Part shown: positions 34,670 to 45,885 of the stretch, piece by piece
How the letters are laid out: every line of letters starts with the position of its first letter
How positions within the stretch are numbered: the stretch's first letter is position 1
From: Rhizomys pruinosus
Taxonomy: Eukaryota; Chordata; Mammalia; Rodentia; Spalacidae
Length of the DNA: 64,000 nucleotides
Assembly (NCBI GenBank): GCA_009823505.1
Contig: VZQC01005901.1
Location: forward strand, 73,789 to 137,788
Direction of reading: 5' to 3'
Position numbers and translations under genes: made by a program
Notes under the pieces: generated by a model
What the model was told of the DNA's origin: nothing
Seen by the model: the letters and a program-made list of their open reading frames with translations, nothing else
Database searches by the model: none

Positions 34670-36689
34670 TGTGAATCCTTATCTGTGGTTCAAAAACACT
34701 CCTTGATCTTGCTACACATTGAAATACTTGAATTCTGATTCTTTTTTCTAAAGTTATGGAGTGAAATGGTTGAGTTGACCATTTGAAGGCAACGACTATG
34801 ACTCCCTTTAGTCTTTACTTTTCCACTCCACATTTCCACAGCTTCTTCATTAGACAAGATGTGAGATCTCCCTACCCTGAAACAATTACTGCCATTGATG
34901 TTGGGGACATAGCAGACATACCTGATATGACCTTGAGTGATAAAAGAATGGATGAGCCAGAAAGCTCCACTTTGTCAGTATCAGCCTGAAGGAGACAGGC
35001 TAAAGATGTGTTCAGAAGCAACCTACAGTCCTGCTTTCAATATTACTGCTCTATTAATGTTGCTTAGATCCATTTTTCACCCAGGGATAAGATAACAAAT
35101 AAATGCCTTGTTTTGAATCAATTAAAAATTTAAGTCTTTAAAACAGAACTAGATAGATAACTCAGAGATCAAACCTCACACAACTGTGTATAAGGAAAAA
35201 CTAGACCCCCATATTTATTTCAAGTGAGAAAGAATGACACGTGCCTCAGATGTACATGTCTGGGTCACGCTGGCATTCCTAGACCATGATGCCAGAGCCT
35301 TTGTTAAACTCCAGAAATCTGAAGATCTTTCATTCTTCAGGGAGAGGGCCTTAGTGGGTGGACATAGCAAGAGCCTTGAAGAGAAATTGTAGGGTCAGCT
35401 GGCCTTGTACCAAGTGGCCACCAGGATACTGCATTGCCCACAGGAGATATTCAGTATCTGCCAGTGTTCCTGACAACTAGAAATATCCCTCACATTAGAT
35501 CAAATCAAGAAAAATTTGGGAACACCAAATCCAGGAGAAGTTGCCTGGTGTCCTCTTACTTAAGGCTGTGAGCGGGATCTGGCAAGAAGATCCAACTCAC
35601 TGAGTGGTTAAGGGTATAAAATGCAACTGCTGTGAAGATGCAGTTACATCAGTAGCCACGAGGCACCAGGCCATTATCTCACTTCTTCTCCAGCAATAAA
35701 CTGATGGGATGGATATGGCTACCTTCTCTTTACAGTTGTGGAAATGAGCGCTTTGAGTTCAGAAACTTTCTCAAAGTCGCAGACAGGATAAGGCACTCCA
35801 CTTGCCTTCTCTAAAGCTCTGGCCCTTAAGCACCAAGCAGGATTCTTTGATTCATGGGTTTGTTTGTTGTTTAGCAAAGAGTTTAACCAGTACCTCAGTG
35901 TCCAGACCTGTGGACCAGTATCTGGAGGTACATTGGTTACTGAGCCAAATATTGTCCCTTGCAGAGTTAGGTGCTTTGGCAGAAATGGCAAATAGCTATA
36001 AGAAACTGCAATAAAATGGAATCGTTGTCTCAATAGGAGATGCTACTATAAACTCACCCAGCATAAGGACTGAAAGTCTTCCTTTAAAAGAGGCGAGCAT
36101 CAAAGATGTGCAGGGAAGATAAAGAGTAAAGGAGAAGGACAGAAAATAGACTTCTGTGACCCAATAGGAAGTGAGACGCTGACAGTAGCTGGAGTCCAGC
36201 AAGGCTACAGTATGGAGGAGGAGAGGCTGAGGGTTGCAGAGAAGCTGCTGGAAGATGCACAGAAGGAAGTCAGAGCACAGAGTGGGAGAGGCTGGGGGTC
36301 CCGAAGAAGCTGGAGCTACACGGGGGGAGTTGTATCTGAGAGGCATGTTGGAGGCTGGAGCTAGACCAGAACTGCAATGGTAAAAATTAGCATAGTCACA
36401 AGAACACCACCCACTGCATCTCACAGACTCAGCTCTGGAGAAGACAAACACTGCCCTGTGGAGGCTGTCACCCTGGAAAGCCACACCATGCTCAGTTTAA
36501 ATAGTTCCCACTCAATGCCCTTTCTATGACCCAGTGAATCTGCTTGTGAAATCTTTGAACCTCTTGTGTCTTCTACTTTTCTCTTCCCCCAAAGGCACCA
36601 TGGGGTGAAGGCTGGGTGGAGAAGGAAAAGAAAGAACAAATGCTTTGTAGCTCCTTTCCTTATGTGACTCACCAAAGCCCAGCTAGATT
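34670..36689. other. Single-copy intronic sequence
   Basis: One MIR fragment; a 162-codon minus-strand frame at 35996-36484 has no recognisable domain and is taken as chance. Confidence 0.5.
35730..35800 (-). mobile_element. MIR SINE fragment
   Basis: CTTTACAGTTGTGGAAATGAG ... TCTCAAAGTCGCAGAC resembles antisense MIR core. Confidence 0.5.
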
Positions 36690-36775
36690 CCAGGGTTCTC
36701 ATCTGGAAGATGAAGAAACGAAGGCTTAGAGAAGTTCAATGATCGTTGAAGATCGAATTGCCAGTTTCAATTCAA
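36690..36775 (-). mobile_element. MIR SINE fragment
   Basis: CATCTGGAAGATGAAGAAACG then AGGCTTAGAGAAGTTCAATGA match antisense MIR core. About 600 bases from the exon donor's far side. Confidence 0.65.
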
Positions 36776-37367
36776 CATCCTCTTGAGTAATAATGTACTT
36801 CTATATTTTATGGAAGTAACACACCTAGGTTTGGCAAGACTTTGTGCTGCATGAAGGATATTTTCCTACCCCAGGATTTTGGGCTTGCTCTTGCAATCTG
36901 TCTCAGCCAATCACAATTAGCAGACAGGACAAGAGCTGAGGCTGGAAATATGTTGGTGTGGTTGGGCATGCTTTTTGGTGCTTTTGAAACTGGCAGGAAA
37001 TCACCCCCATGGCTATTTCTCTTCTAACCTGGACCCCAGAATAAATAAATAACACAGAGCAAGTCCGAACATGATCTAAGCTTGGAGCTAAACTAAAACT
37101 GAAGTCAACAGATGCCAGCTTACTTGGAGAACTTCAGCTTGAAGTAAAGTCACCCCAGTTAACCTAGAGACTTGGGAATATATGGGTGAGTGTTCATGGT
37201 CGCATACCATGGAATTTAGGTAGAAATAGTTATGCAGCATCTAGTTATGACAACAGCTAATCGGTAATCGATGGCTCTGAGCTTCAAAAGAAAGTTCTTG
37301 TAATGCATGGAACTGCCTTGACACGTAACTGGGCTGCATCCCACTGCGGCCCCTGCCCACCCGGGAC

Positions 37368-37373
37368 ACTCAC
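37368..37373 (-). other. Lmx1a: 5' splice site of the LIM2 exon (donor GTGAGT)
   Basis: The minus-strand sequence reads GACTCAG|GTGAGT, a strong consensus donor. The exon ends after the first base of the codon that begins the next exon (expected Gly of the DSGK sequence in Lmx1a). Confidence 0.9.
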
Positions 37374-37606
37374 CTGAGTCCGAGGCTGCTGGGCTCACCA
37401 AGCTGAGCAGCTCCCTCTCCTTCTCATAGTCCCCTTTGCAGAGCAGCTGCCCCTCCTTCAGGACGAACTCATCCCCCTTCTGCAGCTGTCGCTCACAGAC
37501 GCAGCAGCAGAAGCAGCTCAGGTGGTACACGCTCTTCTGGGCACGCATCACAAATTCATTGGGTGCAATGGCCTCAAAGCAGCCCCCACATTTGACAGCG
37601 AACAGT
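37374..37606 (-). CDS. Lmx1a: Lmx1a internal exon encoding the second LIM domain
   Basis: This 233-bp exon lies between an acceptor ending at 37607 and a GTGAGT donor starting at 37373. It carries one base of a split codon, 77 whole codons, and one base of the next split codon. The peptide starts [10 protein letters not shown] and ends [10 protein letters not shown]. It holds one complete LIM zinc finger with ligands C6, C9, H28, C31, C34, C37, C56 and D59 of the exon peptide, i.e. the CX2C-X18-HX2C / CX2C-X18-CX2D pattern. The acidic linker [15 protein letters not shown] matches Lmx1a; the paralogue Lmx1b has a different linker (EKDLLSSVSP). Lmx1a is a nuclear LIM-homeodomain factor that specifies roof plate and midbrain dopaminergic neurons; its LIM domains bind cofactors such as Ldb1. 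The LIM1 and homeodomain exons were not found in the window. There is no frameshift or stop. The call rests on remembered family sequence. Confidence 0.96.
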
Positions 37607-37643
37607 CTGGAAAGTGGGGAGAAAGAGACGCAATGACAGTAAG
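37607..37643 (-). other. Lmx1a: 3' splice site of the LIM2 exon (acceptor, pyrimidine tract, branch point)
   Basis: Read on the minus strand, a pyrimidine-rich run (about 37629 to 37609) leads to TTCCAG, with the AG at 37608-37607. A CTTAC match to the branch-point consensus lies at 37643-37639, which puts the candidate branch A at 37640, about 34 nt before the exon. This fixes the exon start. Confidence 0.85.
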
Positions 37644-37776
37644 GTTGAGTGTGGGCCCAGGGCTTCTCAGGTCAACAGCAAAAGTCCTTCAAGATCTGGG
37701 ATAGGAATGCTTGTACTGGAGCAGACTTCAGATTTGGGGTGTATGGTGTCTTCTGGTCACCCTAGGTTCATGACAA

Positions 37777-37777
<1 letters not shown>

Positions 37778-37831
<54 letters not shown>
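37778..37831. repeat. (TA)n microsatellite near the LIM2 exon
   Basis: About 26 TA units, 170 bases upstream of the exon in Lmx1a orientation, followed by two ATATTCTTTAT copies. Confidence 0.97.
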
Positions 37832-37833
<2 letters not shown>

Positions 37834-38519
37834 TTTATATATTCTTTATATATTCCTAATATTTAGAGACCTATTTCCTTTCTTTTTATTATCTGGTGGT
37901 ACTGTAATTGCCTGTGTAAAAGCTTTGGAATTAAGATAAACATCTGGAACATCTGTGGGATGCACTCATGATAGCACTCATTTTACTACTTCCTAAATAA
38001 AGAGTTGTTTTCTTTTTTAAATAGTAGCATAATGGTAGGGGCAGGAGGACTCCTTCCAAAACATTCTCTGTTTGTTCTTGCATCCCAGAGGAGCTGAGAG
38101 ATGGAGAAAGGTCAGATTGCCTAATGGAGAAAATGACAGACAGGGACGGAACGACCAGTGTACCAGTGTAAACCTGCATAAGGCTCCCCTCTACACAACG
38201 ACAGACACAAGCTGACACAAAGTACATTTAGGGAGTTGAGGCCAGTTTGTTTTGCTACGAAGTCTCACCTTGGTAGAAGTCCAATGAACCCAAACAACTG
38301 AAGAGCATTTTCCTACAGACAAGCAATCAGTGGGCCCAAGTGTGGCCAATCTTACTTATCTCAAAAATTCGTTCATATGTTCAATTACTTATTTTTCTTT
38401 TCATTCAGTTTTTTCACTTATTCAGAAGCATCTGAATTGTACACACTCAAACACACCCTCCATGCTGTCTTAACAGGGAGAAAAACTAGACCCAGCAACA
38501 TCATCTATGGAGTTAGGAG

Positions 38520-38660
38520 TACATTGTGTGAATATTGCATGTCAGGCATTACTATAGGCACAGAAGAATACAAGAAAAAATCCCTCACTCCATAGAGCTA
38601 AAACAGTAACCAAGCATACAACTAAAAAGAATACATTAATATGATTTAGGAAACAAGATG
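38520..38660 (+). mobile_element. L2-like ancient repeat fragment
   Basis: TGCATGTCAGGCATTACTATAGG followed by AAATCCCTCACTCCATAGAGC resembles the L2 segment around TGCCAGGCACTGTGCTAGG and TCCCTGCCCTCATGGAGC. Confidence 0.5.
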
Positions 38661-38671
38661 TTAGAATAGTA

Positions 38672-38860
38672 CAGGGCTGGTAAGATGGCTGGGGTAAAGG
38701 TGCTTAACTACGTAAGCCTGATGACCTGAGTTTGATCCACAAAACCCACGTAAAGGAGGAAGGAAATAATGAATTCCACAAAGTTGTCCTCTGACCTCTG
38801 AGTGTGCGCTGTGACACATCTCACGCACACAAAATTATAATAAATATTTTTAAAAGAGCA
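38672..38860 (+). mobile_element. B3-type SINE
   Basis: GGGCTGGTAAGATGGCTGGGG head, AAAGTTGTCCTCTGACCTC body, ATAATAAATATTTTTAAAA tail. It is the nearest recognised repeat element on the upstream side of the Lmx1a exon, apart from the TA repeat. Confidence 0.82.
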
Positions 38861-40772
38861 ATGCAAATCAATGTTCTATAAGTATAAAATCTAACAGCAC
38901 AAAGCTCTGTAATATATATATGGATTATAATATTTAATCACTTTACAGCCATAAAATTGTACCTGTTTGATTCTAAGTCAATACTCATACACAGCATGTT
39001 TATCTTGGAAGCTTCCTGCAGAAAGGAAGGATTTGGGGTGGAGTGAAGAGGAAACTAAGGAAGAGTTCCCAAAGAAGCATGACACAGATTGGCACTGGAG
39101 ACAGTACAGACATTTAAGCTCTCTGAGTGGAGGAAGCCAAAGCTTGAAAAGGGGAATGAGGTCACCTGCCCAGAGTCTGTCCATAAGCCACCCACAGAGA
39201 GCCTCTCAGGACAGAGCCCCGTGCACGGGATCGAGAGGGCATGTGCTGTCTGACCTGCAGCACAGCTGTGAGCTGCCACTCCCATCTCTGGGCCATCAGA
39301 AGCCTCTGGAAACAGCTGCTTTGATATGTTTCCCCTCTGCCTTCAACCTCAGAAACGGTATAAAACTGAAGAACTGTCCAAAGGGTTGGTTGGGCCTTTG
39401 AACCACTAACTAGGTTAGGGCTCTAAACCCAGAACTCCAGGTCCTAGCAGCCCTTCTCCCATTCCGTCCCTTCCACCAGCTGCCCAGTGTGATTTTGCTG
39501 TCTACGGATGAGAGTCCACCCCCCCCCACTATTAAATTTGATACCCTCTCTCCTTGCTTGATGCCAGGCATTGTACAGAAAATCTATCCATTCCATCTCT
39601 TAGCCCCAAGTCCTTGGTCTCTGTTTGCCGACCTGAGCAAACTAATCAACTCTTTGCCAGGAGGCAGTCAAAGACCCTTTGTCCCCAAGCCTTGCTTCTC
39701 CTCCCCATCCCCGAGAATGGACTGTTAAACAGACTCAAGCCTAATGCTCCAGTGGAGTCAAAAAGCACTTGAGAAAGTGTAGCAGCAGGTGGTAACATCT
39801 GTGCTTCTCTGACTTCTACCCTGTTAATCCCCTCTTCTTTTTCTTCCCCCTTTAATTTCATTCCCCACATCAGAAATTTCCCCCATGTTGGAGAAGGGAG
39901 GTTTGGAGTGAGTTCAACAAGAAAGTCCACCATGTTGACTCAGAAGCACTAGCAGGAGTTGTCTGGGATCAAATCCTGAAGTGGTCATAGTCCCTGGGGA
40001 TTACCGGCCTGAAGAGGAGGTCCTGCCTGCCTCTTTCCATTCTCCCTCTCTGGGTCCAAACCAGGTCAACTTCACCTTACTCCCTTCTCTCTTGTAACCT
40101 TCTCTAACCCAGAGCAATTCAAGGAGAAGAGGAGCATGAGTCTACCACCTGGGTGCCAGATGTATACACAGCTGTATGAGTACCACTGTGGACCCAGCTG
40201 CCGACTGCACAGCTCCCACAAGTTGTTTTCTCTAAGGCTCAGAGAAGCAGAGAAGAGGATTTGTTCAAAAGTCTAGGTCATAATTAAAACACAGCCTGTC
40301 TCTTCCTAATGCTCGGGATGCGTCCCCCATGGTTACTTCCCCCTCTGAATGCTAATGAGACTGCACTCTGGGTTCAGAGCCTGGCAGACTGCTGTGCCCA
40401 GGAAAGCTGGGCATGTTCCAGAATCATCAGATCGGCTGTGCTGACAGGACAACCTCCAACTTTTTTCACCATCACAAATTCTCCTCCCCCTGATAAATTG
40501 GGGTGATCCCTTATGTCTTCCCTGCATCTCGTTCTCACCAGCAAAATTGAAATGGTGGCATCCTCCTCAAGGAAAAGCGTCCAGCACAGTGTGGTCCCAG
40601 ATACACCTTCAACGCTCTCCTTCCTCTACTGATCATCCTGTATGGGGAGGGGTAAGTAAAGATGCCATGACAAATAAAGCCACCTTGCTTCTTAGAGAGC
40701 CACAGTGGGTGGCAGGTTTTAAATGAGTCCCAACCACTTGGATGTGGTTGGGATACACACAGAGCAGTAGAG
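38861..40772. other. Single-copy intronic sequence
   Basis: Possible MIR traces near 39125-39180 and 40210-40270; no gene seen. Confidence 0.5.
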
Positions 40773-41240
40773 GAGACAGGGACAGCAAAGAAGCCTGGGC
40801 ACATGGCTTAGGGTCCTGCTCACAGATTCCTTTATCCTCTCCTCCTCTCCTCTCCTCTCCTTTCCTCCCCTCCCCTCCCCCTCCCCTCCCCTTCCCTCCC
40901 CTCCCCTCCCCTCCCCTTCCCCTCTTCCTCTCCTTCTCCTCTCCTCCTCCTCTCCTCTCTCCCTCCCCTCCCCGAGACGGGACAGCAAAGAAGCGGCACA
41001 TGGCTTAGGGCTGCTCACAGACCTTTCCTTCTCTCCTCTCTCCTCCTCCTCCTCCTCCCTCCTCTCCCTCCTCTCCTCTCCTCCCTCCCGTCCCCTCTTC
41101 CTCCCTCTCTCCTCCCTCTCTCCTCCCTCCTCCCTCTCCTTCTCCTCCCTCCCTCCCCTCCCCTCCCTCCCTCTCCCCCTCCCCTCCCCTCCCCTCCCTC
41201 TCCTCTCCTCTCCTCTCCTCTCCTCTCCTCCTCTCCTCTC
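40773..41240. repeat. Tandemly duplicated unit with long polypyrimidine tracts
   Basis: The unit GACAGCAAAGAAGC ... CACATGGCTTAGGG ... CTGCTCACAGA starts at 40773 and again at 40974, 201 bases apart. Each copy is followed by a C/T-only tract (about 40838-40970 and 41028-41240) of CTCCTC and CCCCTCCCC units. The complementary strand is G/A only with many short G runs. The open frames rich in Arg, Gly and Glu here come from this purine tract and are not genes. Confidence 0.93.
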
Positions 41241-42954
41241 ACTGTCTTTCCTGATGCTTTGCCAAGCAGGGAAGTACATATTGGCTGCAATTGTGTTCCA
41301 CACCCTGCTTATACCTCCTCTTGAACAGCCGAAAGCTGTAAGAGGCACAACCGTGAGTCTTAGTGAGAATCTGCTCCACAGTGTACCCCATCCCAATGAT
41401 ATGACTTGTTCATCACTATCTGGTGCAGCCTCAGTGTGCTCAGATGATAAAGACAAGCATGGTGCTACATGCCTCCATCAGTAAAGATTAAATGATGCAT
41501 GAATGGAGTCCTTTGTCCCCTGCAAGACACAGTCCTTCCTAGCCACTTTTACTGGCCTGCCTCTGTCTTTCACATGCAAATTTCTTTTTTTGCCCCCCAA
41601 AGTGCTTCTCCATGCTTAAGAGTTGCCTAAGCCCCATCCTAAGAGACCCCTTCCTTCTTCCAGAGAGCTTCTCCACTGACTCCCAGCTTTGACACAGGCA
41701 TGACTTTATCTCCAGAGCATGAAGACCTGGGAAATGTACTCAGCAACCCTGCTCCTGATGCTATCAGGCAGAGCATGTTCCTTAGACCCAGTGATAACCC
41801 TATCATGGACCAAGTTCATTCAAGTGGCATACTATTTCTTGTAATGTACTTCACCCATGTGCCCTGAGTTTGGTGCCACAGAGGAAAGGAGGAAAAGCAG
41901 AGCCATCTTGACTCAAGGAAAGCCAGGTAGACCTGAGCTCAAGGAGCTCAAAGAGGCCACTCCTGTCCCTGGGCCTTGTGTTTCCTGTCTTCCATTTCTT
42001 AATGGAAAGTACTGCCTTAGACCAAGGTAATGCCAAGAAATTAGAGGTTTGGGAAGAGTAGATCTCTATTCTCTGTCTTCTCATCGTACGCCTTTAAACC
42101 AGAGAAGTCCGAGGCATTTGCATCAAAATCCTGGTCTCCAGACAGGGCTTTGGTAGGATACTGTCTGGGTATGGAAATTCCTCAAGTAAAATCTTTCCTA
42201 TAGAATGCATATATTCTAGGTGATATATATATTTATCATTTAATGTACATATTAATATACATTAAGACTATGTATATTATATAGTGTAGAAAAGATTTTC
42301 TGGAAGATAGTATTTACTCCTGAGATATGTTTAAACCCTACCAAGCTATACAATTTGTTAATTTATTCTCACTTGTGTTTTGTTGTGTTGGGAAACCTTG
42401 TAACCATGGAAACAGGATTGTCTCAAACACAGACACAAAGGCTTGACACCTAAGCACCATTTCAGAACAATTCTGAGGCAGCCAACAAAGACACAGAGAA
42501 CTTCCCAAGCAACAGGACACCTCAGCACTGCAGGAACTACAGAGGCAGGGTGACGGCCTGCCAAGACACTAGGTGGCACTTGGATACATGTGCCCACTGT
42601 GTGGTCCTGAGAAAAATCTCTCCACAATTCTGAACAGCATGTCTCATTGCTGGAACGTAATCAGTCTCCCAAACTGTATCACAGCAAAAGAAAAGGAGAT
42701 CGTGGAGGACAGGGTCTGGAACTGAACTGTTTTTCTCATTTGTTATTTCATTACATTTGTGTTCTCGAAGAACTACTTCATGAACTCAGAGAGAACCTTC
42801 TATTTCAGCTGGACTGTGTTCCTGCTGTCTCACCTCCACGGGAGACAGACACTGGGGTGGATGAGGCGAAGATCCTTTCTCTGCTTCCTGCTCACTGGCT
42901 CTCATGAAGCCACAGGATTTATTACCAGGTAAACTTAAGTCCAAGTCCCTGCTC
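41241..42954. other. Single-copy intronic sequence
   Basis: An AT-rich patch at 42220-42290; otherwise nothing recognised. Confidence 0.5.
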
Positions 42955-43140
42955 CACCTCTTATTGACCTCAATCAGAAGATGGAAGGCCTACTTTACTC
43001 ATCTACAAAACAAGAATGATAAAAAGGACCTACCTACCTACCTCACAGCGTCTCAGCCAGAATTACATGAAGTAATGGATCAAGACTGCTTAGCACAGTT
43101 CTTGACACATGATAACTGCTCAATAAAATGGTGTTACAAT
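42955..43140 (+). mobile_element. MIR SINE
   Basis: CTACTTTACTCATCTACAAAAC, ACCTACCTACCTACCTCACAG and GCTTAGCACAGTTCTTGACAC ... TGCTCAATAAA follow sense MIR. Confidence 0.85.
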
Positions 43141-43474
43141 GGTGATGGTAAAGGGGTGAGACTGAAATACAAGCCAGATAGGCATTGGTCATTGTAATGA
43201 TGACAAATAATAATTGTAAAGGCTGGGTGAAAAGGCAGTGTGTGAAGATAAAGGTTGGAGCCAGTAATTCAGGACTGAGGGTCAGAGCAATGTGAGACTG
43301 GAAAAACTCAGCACTTTTTACTGGTGGAGCTCGGCTGTAGGTTCACAGGCCAGGCCCGATGCTGCGAGGGAACAAAGGGAGCCCTGCTGGGTCTGAAGTC
43401 TGGCCTGATGAGATGGGCTCTTGGAGAATTTGCATACAGCCAATCACATGGGATTTATCTGAATTTACCTCCAT

Positions 43475-43680
43475 GGGGTGGTTAATTTTAGGTGCCAACC
43501 TAGCTTGATTAAGAGAAGCCTAGGTAGAAACATTTCTAGGTACCTCTGTGAGTGTGGCTGTTTTAAAAAAATGGAATTTGACCAGTGGGTTGAGTGGGAA
43601 ACAATCACTCTCATGTGACCAGGACCACCCAGTCAGTGTCAGCCTCAGACTCCGGGACTTCACCAGGAGCCCTTTAGTTC
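43475..43680 (+). mobile_element. Ancient interspersed repeat, 5' part (interrupted)
   Basis: GGTGGTTAATTTTAGGTGCC and following sequence match an old mammalian repeat whose 3' part reappears at 44.05 kb, after a B1 and a B2 inserted into it. Confidence 0.5.
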
Positions 43681-43696
43681 TCAAGACTACTATTTT

Positions 43697-43854
43697 ATTT
43701 TTGTTTTGTTTTTTTTGAGACAGGGTCTCCCTGTAGCCCCAGCTGTCCTGGAACTCGCTCTGTAGACCAGGCTGGCCTTGTGAACTCACAAAGATCCACC
43801 TGCCTCTGCCTCCTGAGTGCTAGGATTAAAGGCATGCACCACCACACCCGGCCT
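43697..43854 (-). mobile_element. B1 SINE, antisense, nested in an older repeat
   Basis: TTTTTTTTGAGACAGGGTCTCC to CCACCACACCCGGCC. Target-site copies AAGACTACTATTTT (43683) and AAGACTTCTATTTT (43855). Confidence 0.93.
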
Positions 43855-43867
43855 AAGACTTCTATTT

Positions 43868-44046
43868 TTTTTAATTTTTTATTTATTTCTGTATGTGTAT
43901 GAATGTGCTGTCTGCATGCAAGTGTGTGCACCCGTGTCGTGCAATGCTGCGGAGGTCAGAAGAGGGTGTCGGATTCCCCTGGAACTGGAGTTCTCCTGGA
44001 ATTGGAGTTTCAGACGGTTTTCGGCCACCATGTGGGTGCTGGGGTT
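43868..44046 (-). mobile_element. B2 SINE, 5'-truncated, with 17-bp internal duplication
   Basis: Antisense B2 tail and body; the duplication is at 43977-43993 and 43994-44010. The tRNA head is missing. It sits inside an older repeat beside a B1. Confidence 0.88.
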
Positions 44047-44225
44047 TTAAGGCTGAGAGTTACAACATCGGCTTCCCTGGTTTTCCAGCTCCCAGATGAC
44101 ACATCATGGTGGCAGTTGGCCTCTACAATCTGATGATCTGTTCTCCTAAGTCCCCTCCTGTGCATCTCTATGTATGGTATCTGTTCTTTTTCCTCTGTAG
44201 CACATCCACATAATGGTTCTAGCAC
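44047..44225 (+). mobile_element. Ancient interspersed repeat, 3' part (interrupted)
   Basis: GAGAGTTACAACATCGGCTTC and TTCCAGCTCCCAGATGACACAT continue the repeat begun at 43.48 kb. The join across the SINEs keeps the expected order. Confidence 0.5.
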
Positions 44226-44517
44226 TGTTGACTAAAATGCCTTCTTGTTCTAAATATCAAGGTGAAACTCAGGAGATAAACTGGGGGGGGGGGCTAATTT
44301 TCTTCTTTATACCAGTATGTCTGACACTTTGACTTATCAACGTCTTCCATTCCCTGCCCAGTCTTCCACTACTCACAGTAGACACTAGATGCCCCGCCTT
44401 CCCGCATCCATCCTCCAGGCTGATGACACAACTTCTCACATACTGAAGATCAGAGCAACCATGTGCAAACTTGTGAGTGCTCCAGGGCAAGGGGGTCTCA
44501 AAGCTTCTCACGAGGAC

Positions 44518-44590
44518 TGAACAGGAATGATAATGATAATAATAAATGATATAAATAAATAATAAATGATAATGATAATGAAAATAAAAT
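44518..44590. repeat. AATGAT/AATA-rich simple repeat
   Basis: Mixed AATGAT, AATA and ATAA units over about 70 bases. Confidence 0.85.
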
Positions 44591-44975
44591 GAGTTCCCAT
44601 AACAACATTTCAGACAGTTCTAGACCAGAAGTATGCTTGAAAGGAATTAAATCTTCATTAACCATGCTCCAGAGTCCTGAAGACCTTAGAGGGAGATTCT
44701 CAAACCCTCTAGACCATAGGCAGACAGCAGAAGGATGGAGGACCCAGTAAACGCACAAAAGACCTTAATTTCAGCTGAGCTTACTGTGGTGGGCCATTTT
44801 GGCCCACCAAAATAAGAAATCACCTTTATCCTTGGACAGTAGACTATGACATCTCTCACTGCCTGTCATATACACTGAAACAGATTTTGATAAGATATAT
44901 GAATCCTTTCATTTCAAAATAGAAGGTCTTGGGCAATTCTTTAAGGCAGGCATCTGTGTTCAGTTTCCACCCTCT

Positions 44976-44990
44976 CCACCAGGGGGCAGC
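44976..44990 (+). promoter_or_regulatory. CTCF-type motif
   Basis: CCACCAGGGGGCAGC matches the CTCF core CCASYAGRKGGCRS at every position. It lies outside any SINE I can recognise, so it is not an obvious B2-borne copy. Confidence 0.65.
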
Positions 44991-45709
44991 ATAGCAGCAT
45001 TCATTAAGTACCTTGTTGACTTGGTAACTGAGGTCATCCAGGCAGAGACAGAGATTGGACATAAGCCAAAACTTATGAAGATCTGCTGCTGGGAGCCTGG
45101 GAGACCATGTGGCTAAACCGAAGGAGAGATGGTGAGAGAAGAGTATTCAAAAGTTTTGGGAACCAAAAGCATGGCTTGTGGCCTTAGAAGAAATGACACA
45201 AGCCACCTTGTCAAGCTGGCCCAAGGTCTCTGTCCTTGAGGCTGAGCCAACACCACCACAATAAGCGGCTGAGCACGTGGTCCTGAGGCGGTGGGAAAGT
45301 CAGCAGGGACAATAGAAGTGGCAGGATCTTCTATAGGAGACAGTCTTAAGACTCTGCAGTGGTGGAAAAATGGAAAACAATACGTGGCTGGCAGAGCTGA
45401 TCACAGTTTCTGTCTCCTGGTGGCTCCTGGGGAACTGCAAATAGGACCATACAATGGAATGAACGAGTGGGACAGGGAACTGTTGACTGTGATGTCTGTG
45501 TGACCCAGAGGCTCTGTGAGGCTGCCCTTACTAAGAAGTGAGGGTACATAGCTCTTCACCTCCCAAAAGGTTGCTTCCAATGGGTGGATTTACCTTGAAA
45601 TGCTAGGCCATATACTTTGTTGTTCTCACGAAGATTCTGTTCCAGTCAGTCACACATAATAGAAATAAAATCACAATTATAAGTCTTACAAAGCCTACAT
45701 GCAAAACTT

Positions 45710-45885
45710 GGTTCTGTCTTTACAAACCTGAGCAAGTTTCAGATTCTAGGAGCCTCAATTTTGTTATCTCTAAGAAGTGAGAACATGACGATCTTGTGAG
45801 ACATTTCAGAGATTAAATAATATAATGCATTTGAAGTATCTGCCACAAATTAGCTGTTCTCCATAAGCAGTAGCTATTAACTCCT
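45710..45885 (+). mobile_element. MIR SINE
   Basis: CCTGAGCAAGTTTCAGATTC, CTCAATTTTGTTATCTCTAAG and GAGATTAAATAATATAATGC in sense MIR order. Confidence 0.75.

Larger units (their letters stand above)
1..37373 (-). other. Lmx1a: Lmx1a intron downstream of the LIM2 exon
   Basis: No homeodomain or C-terminal Lmx1a exon was recognised below 37374, so this stretch is read as intron, at least 37 kb long. It holds single-copy sequence broken by SINEs, LINE fragments and microsatellites, and a CpG island at about 21.2-21.7 kb. That the interval is intronic is inferred from exon order. A short divergent exon could have been missed. Confidence 0.75.

Noticed and set aside
35996..36484. 162-codon minus-strand frame as an LTR-borne or cellular gene
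   Set aside because: No recognisable motif; codon content matches neighbouring intron.
37216..37551. ATG-started 111-codon frame over the LIM2 exon as a complete small protein
   Set aside because: It starts at an internal Met of the LIM domain and reads past the splice donor into intron; the real unit is the exon 37374-37606.
40719..41456. 245-codon minus-strand frame rich in Arg, Gly and Glu
   Set aside because: It is the translation of the polypurine tract at 40.8-41.2 kb. Overlapping frames in other phases look the same, and no domain is present.
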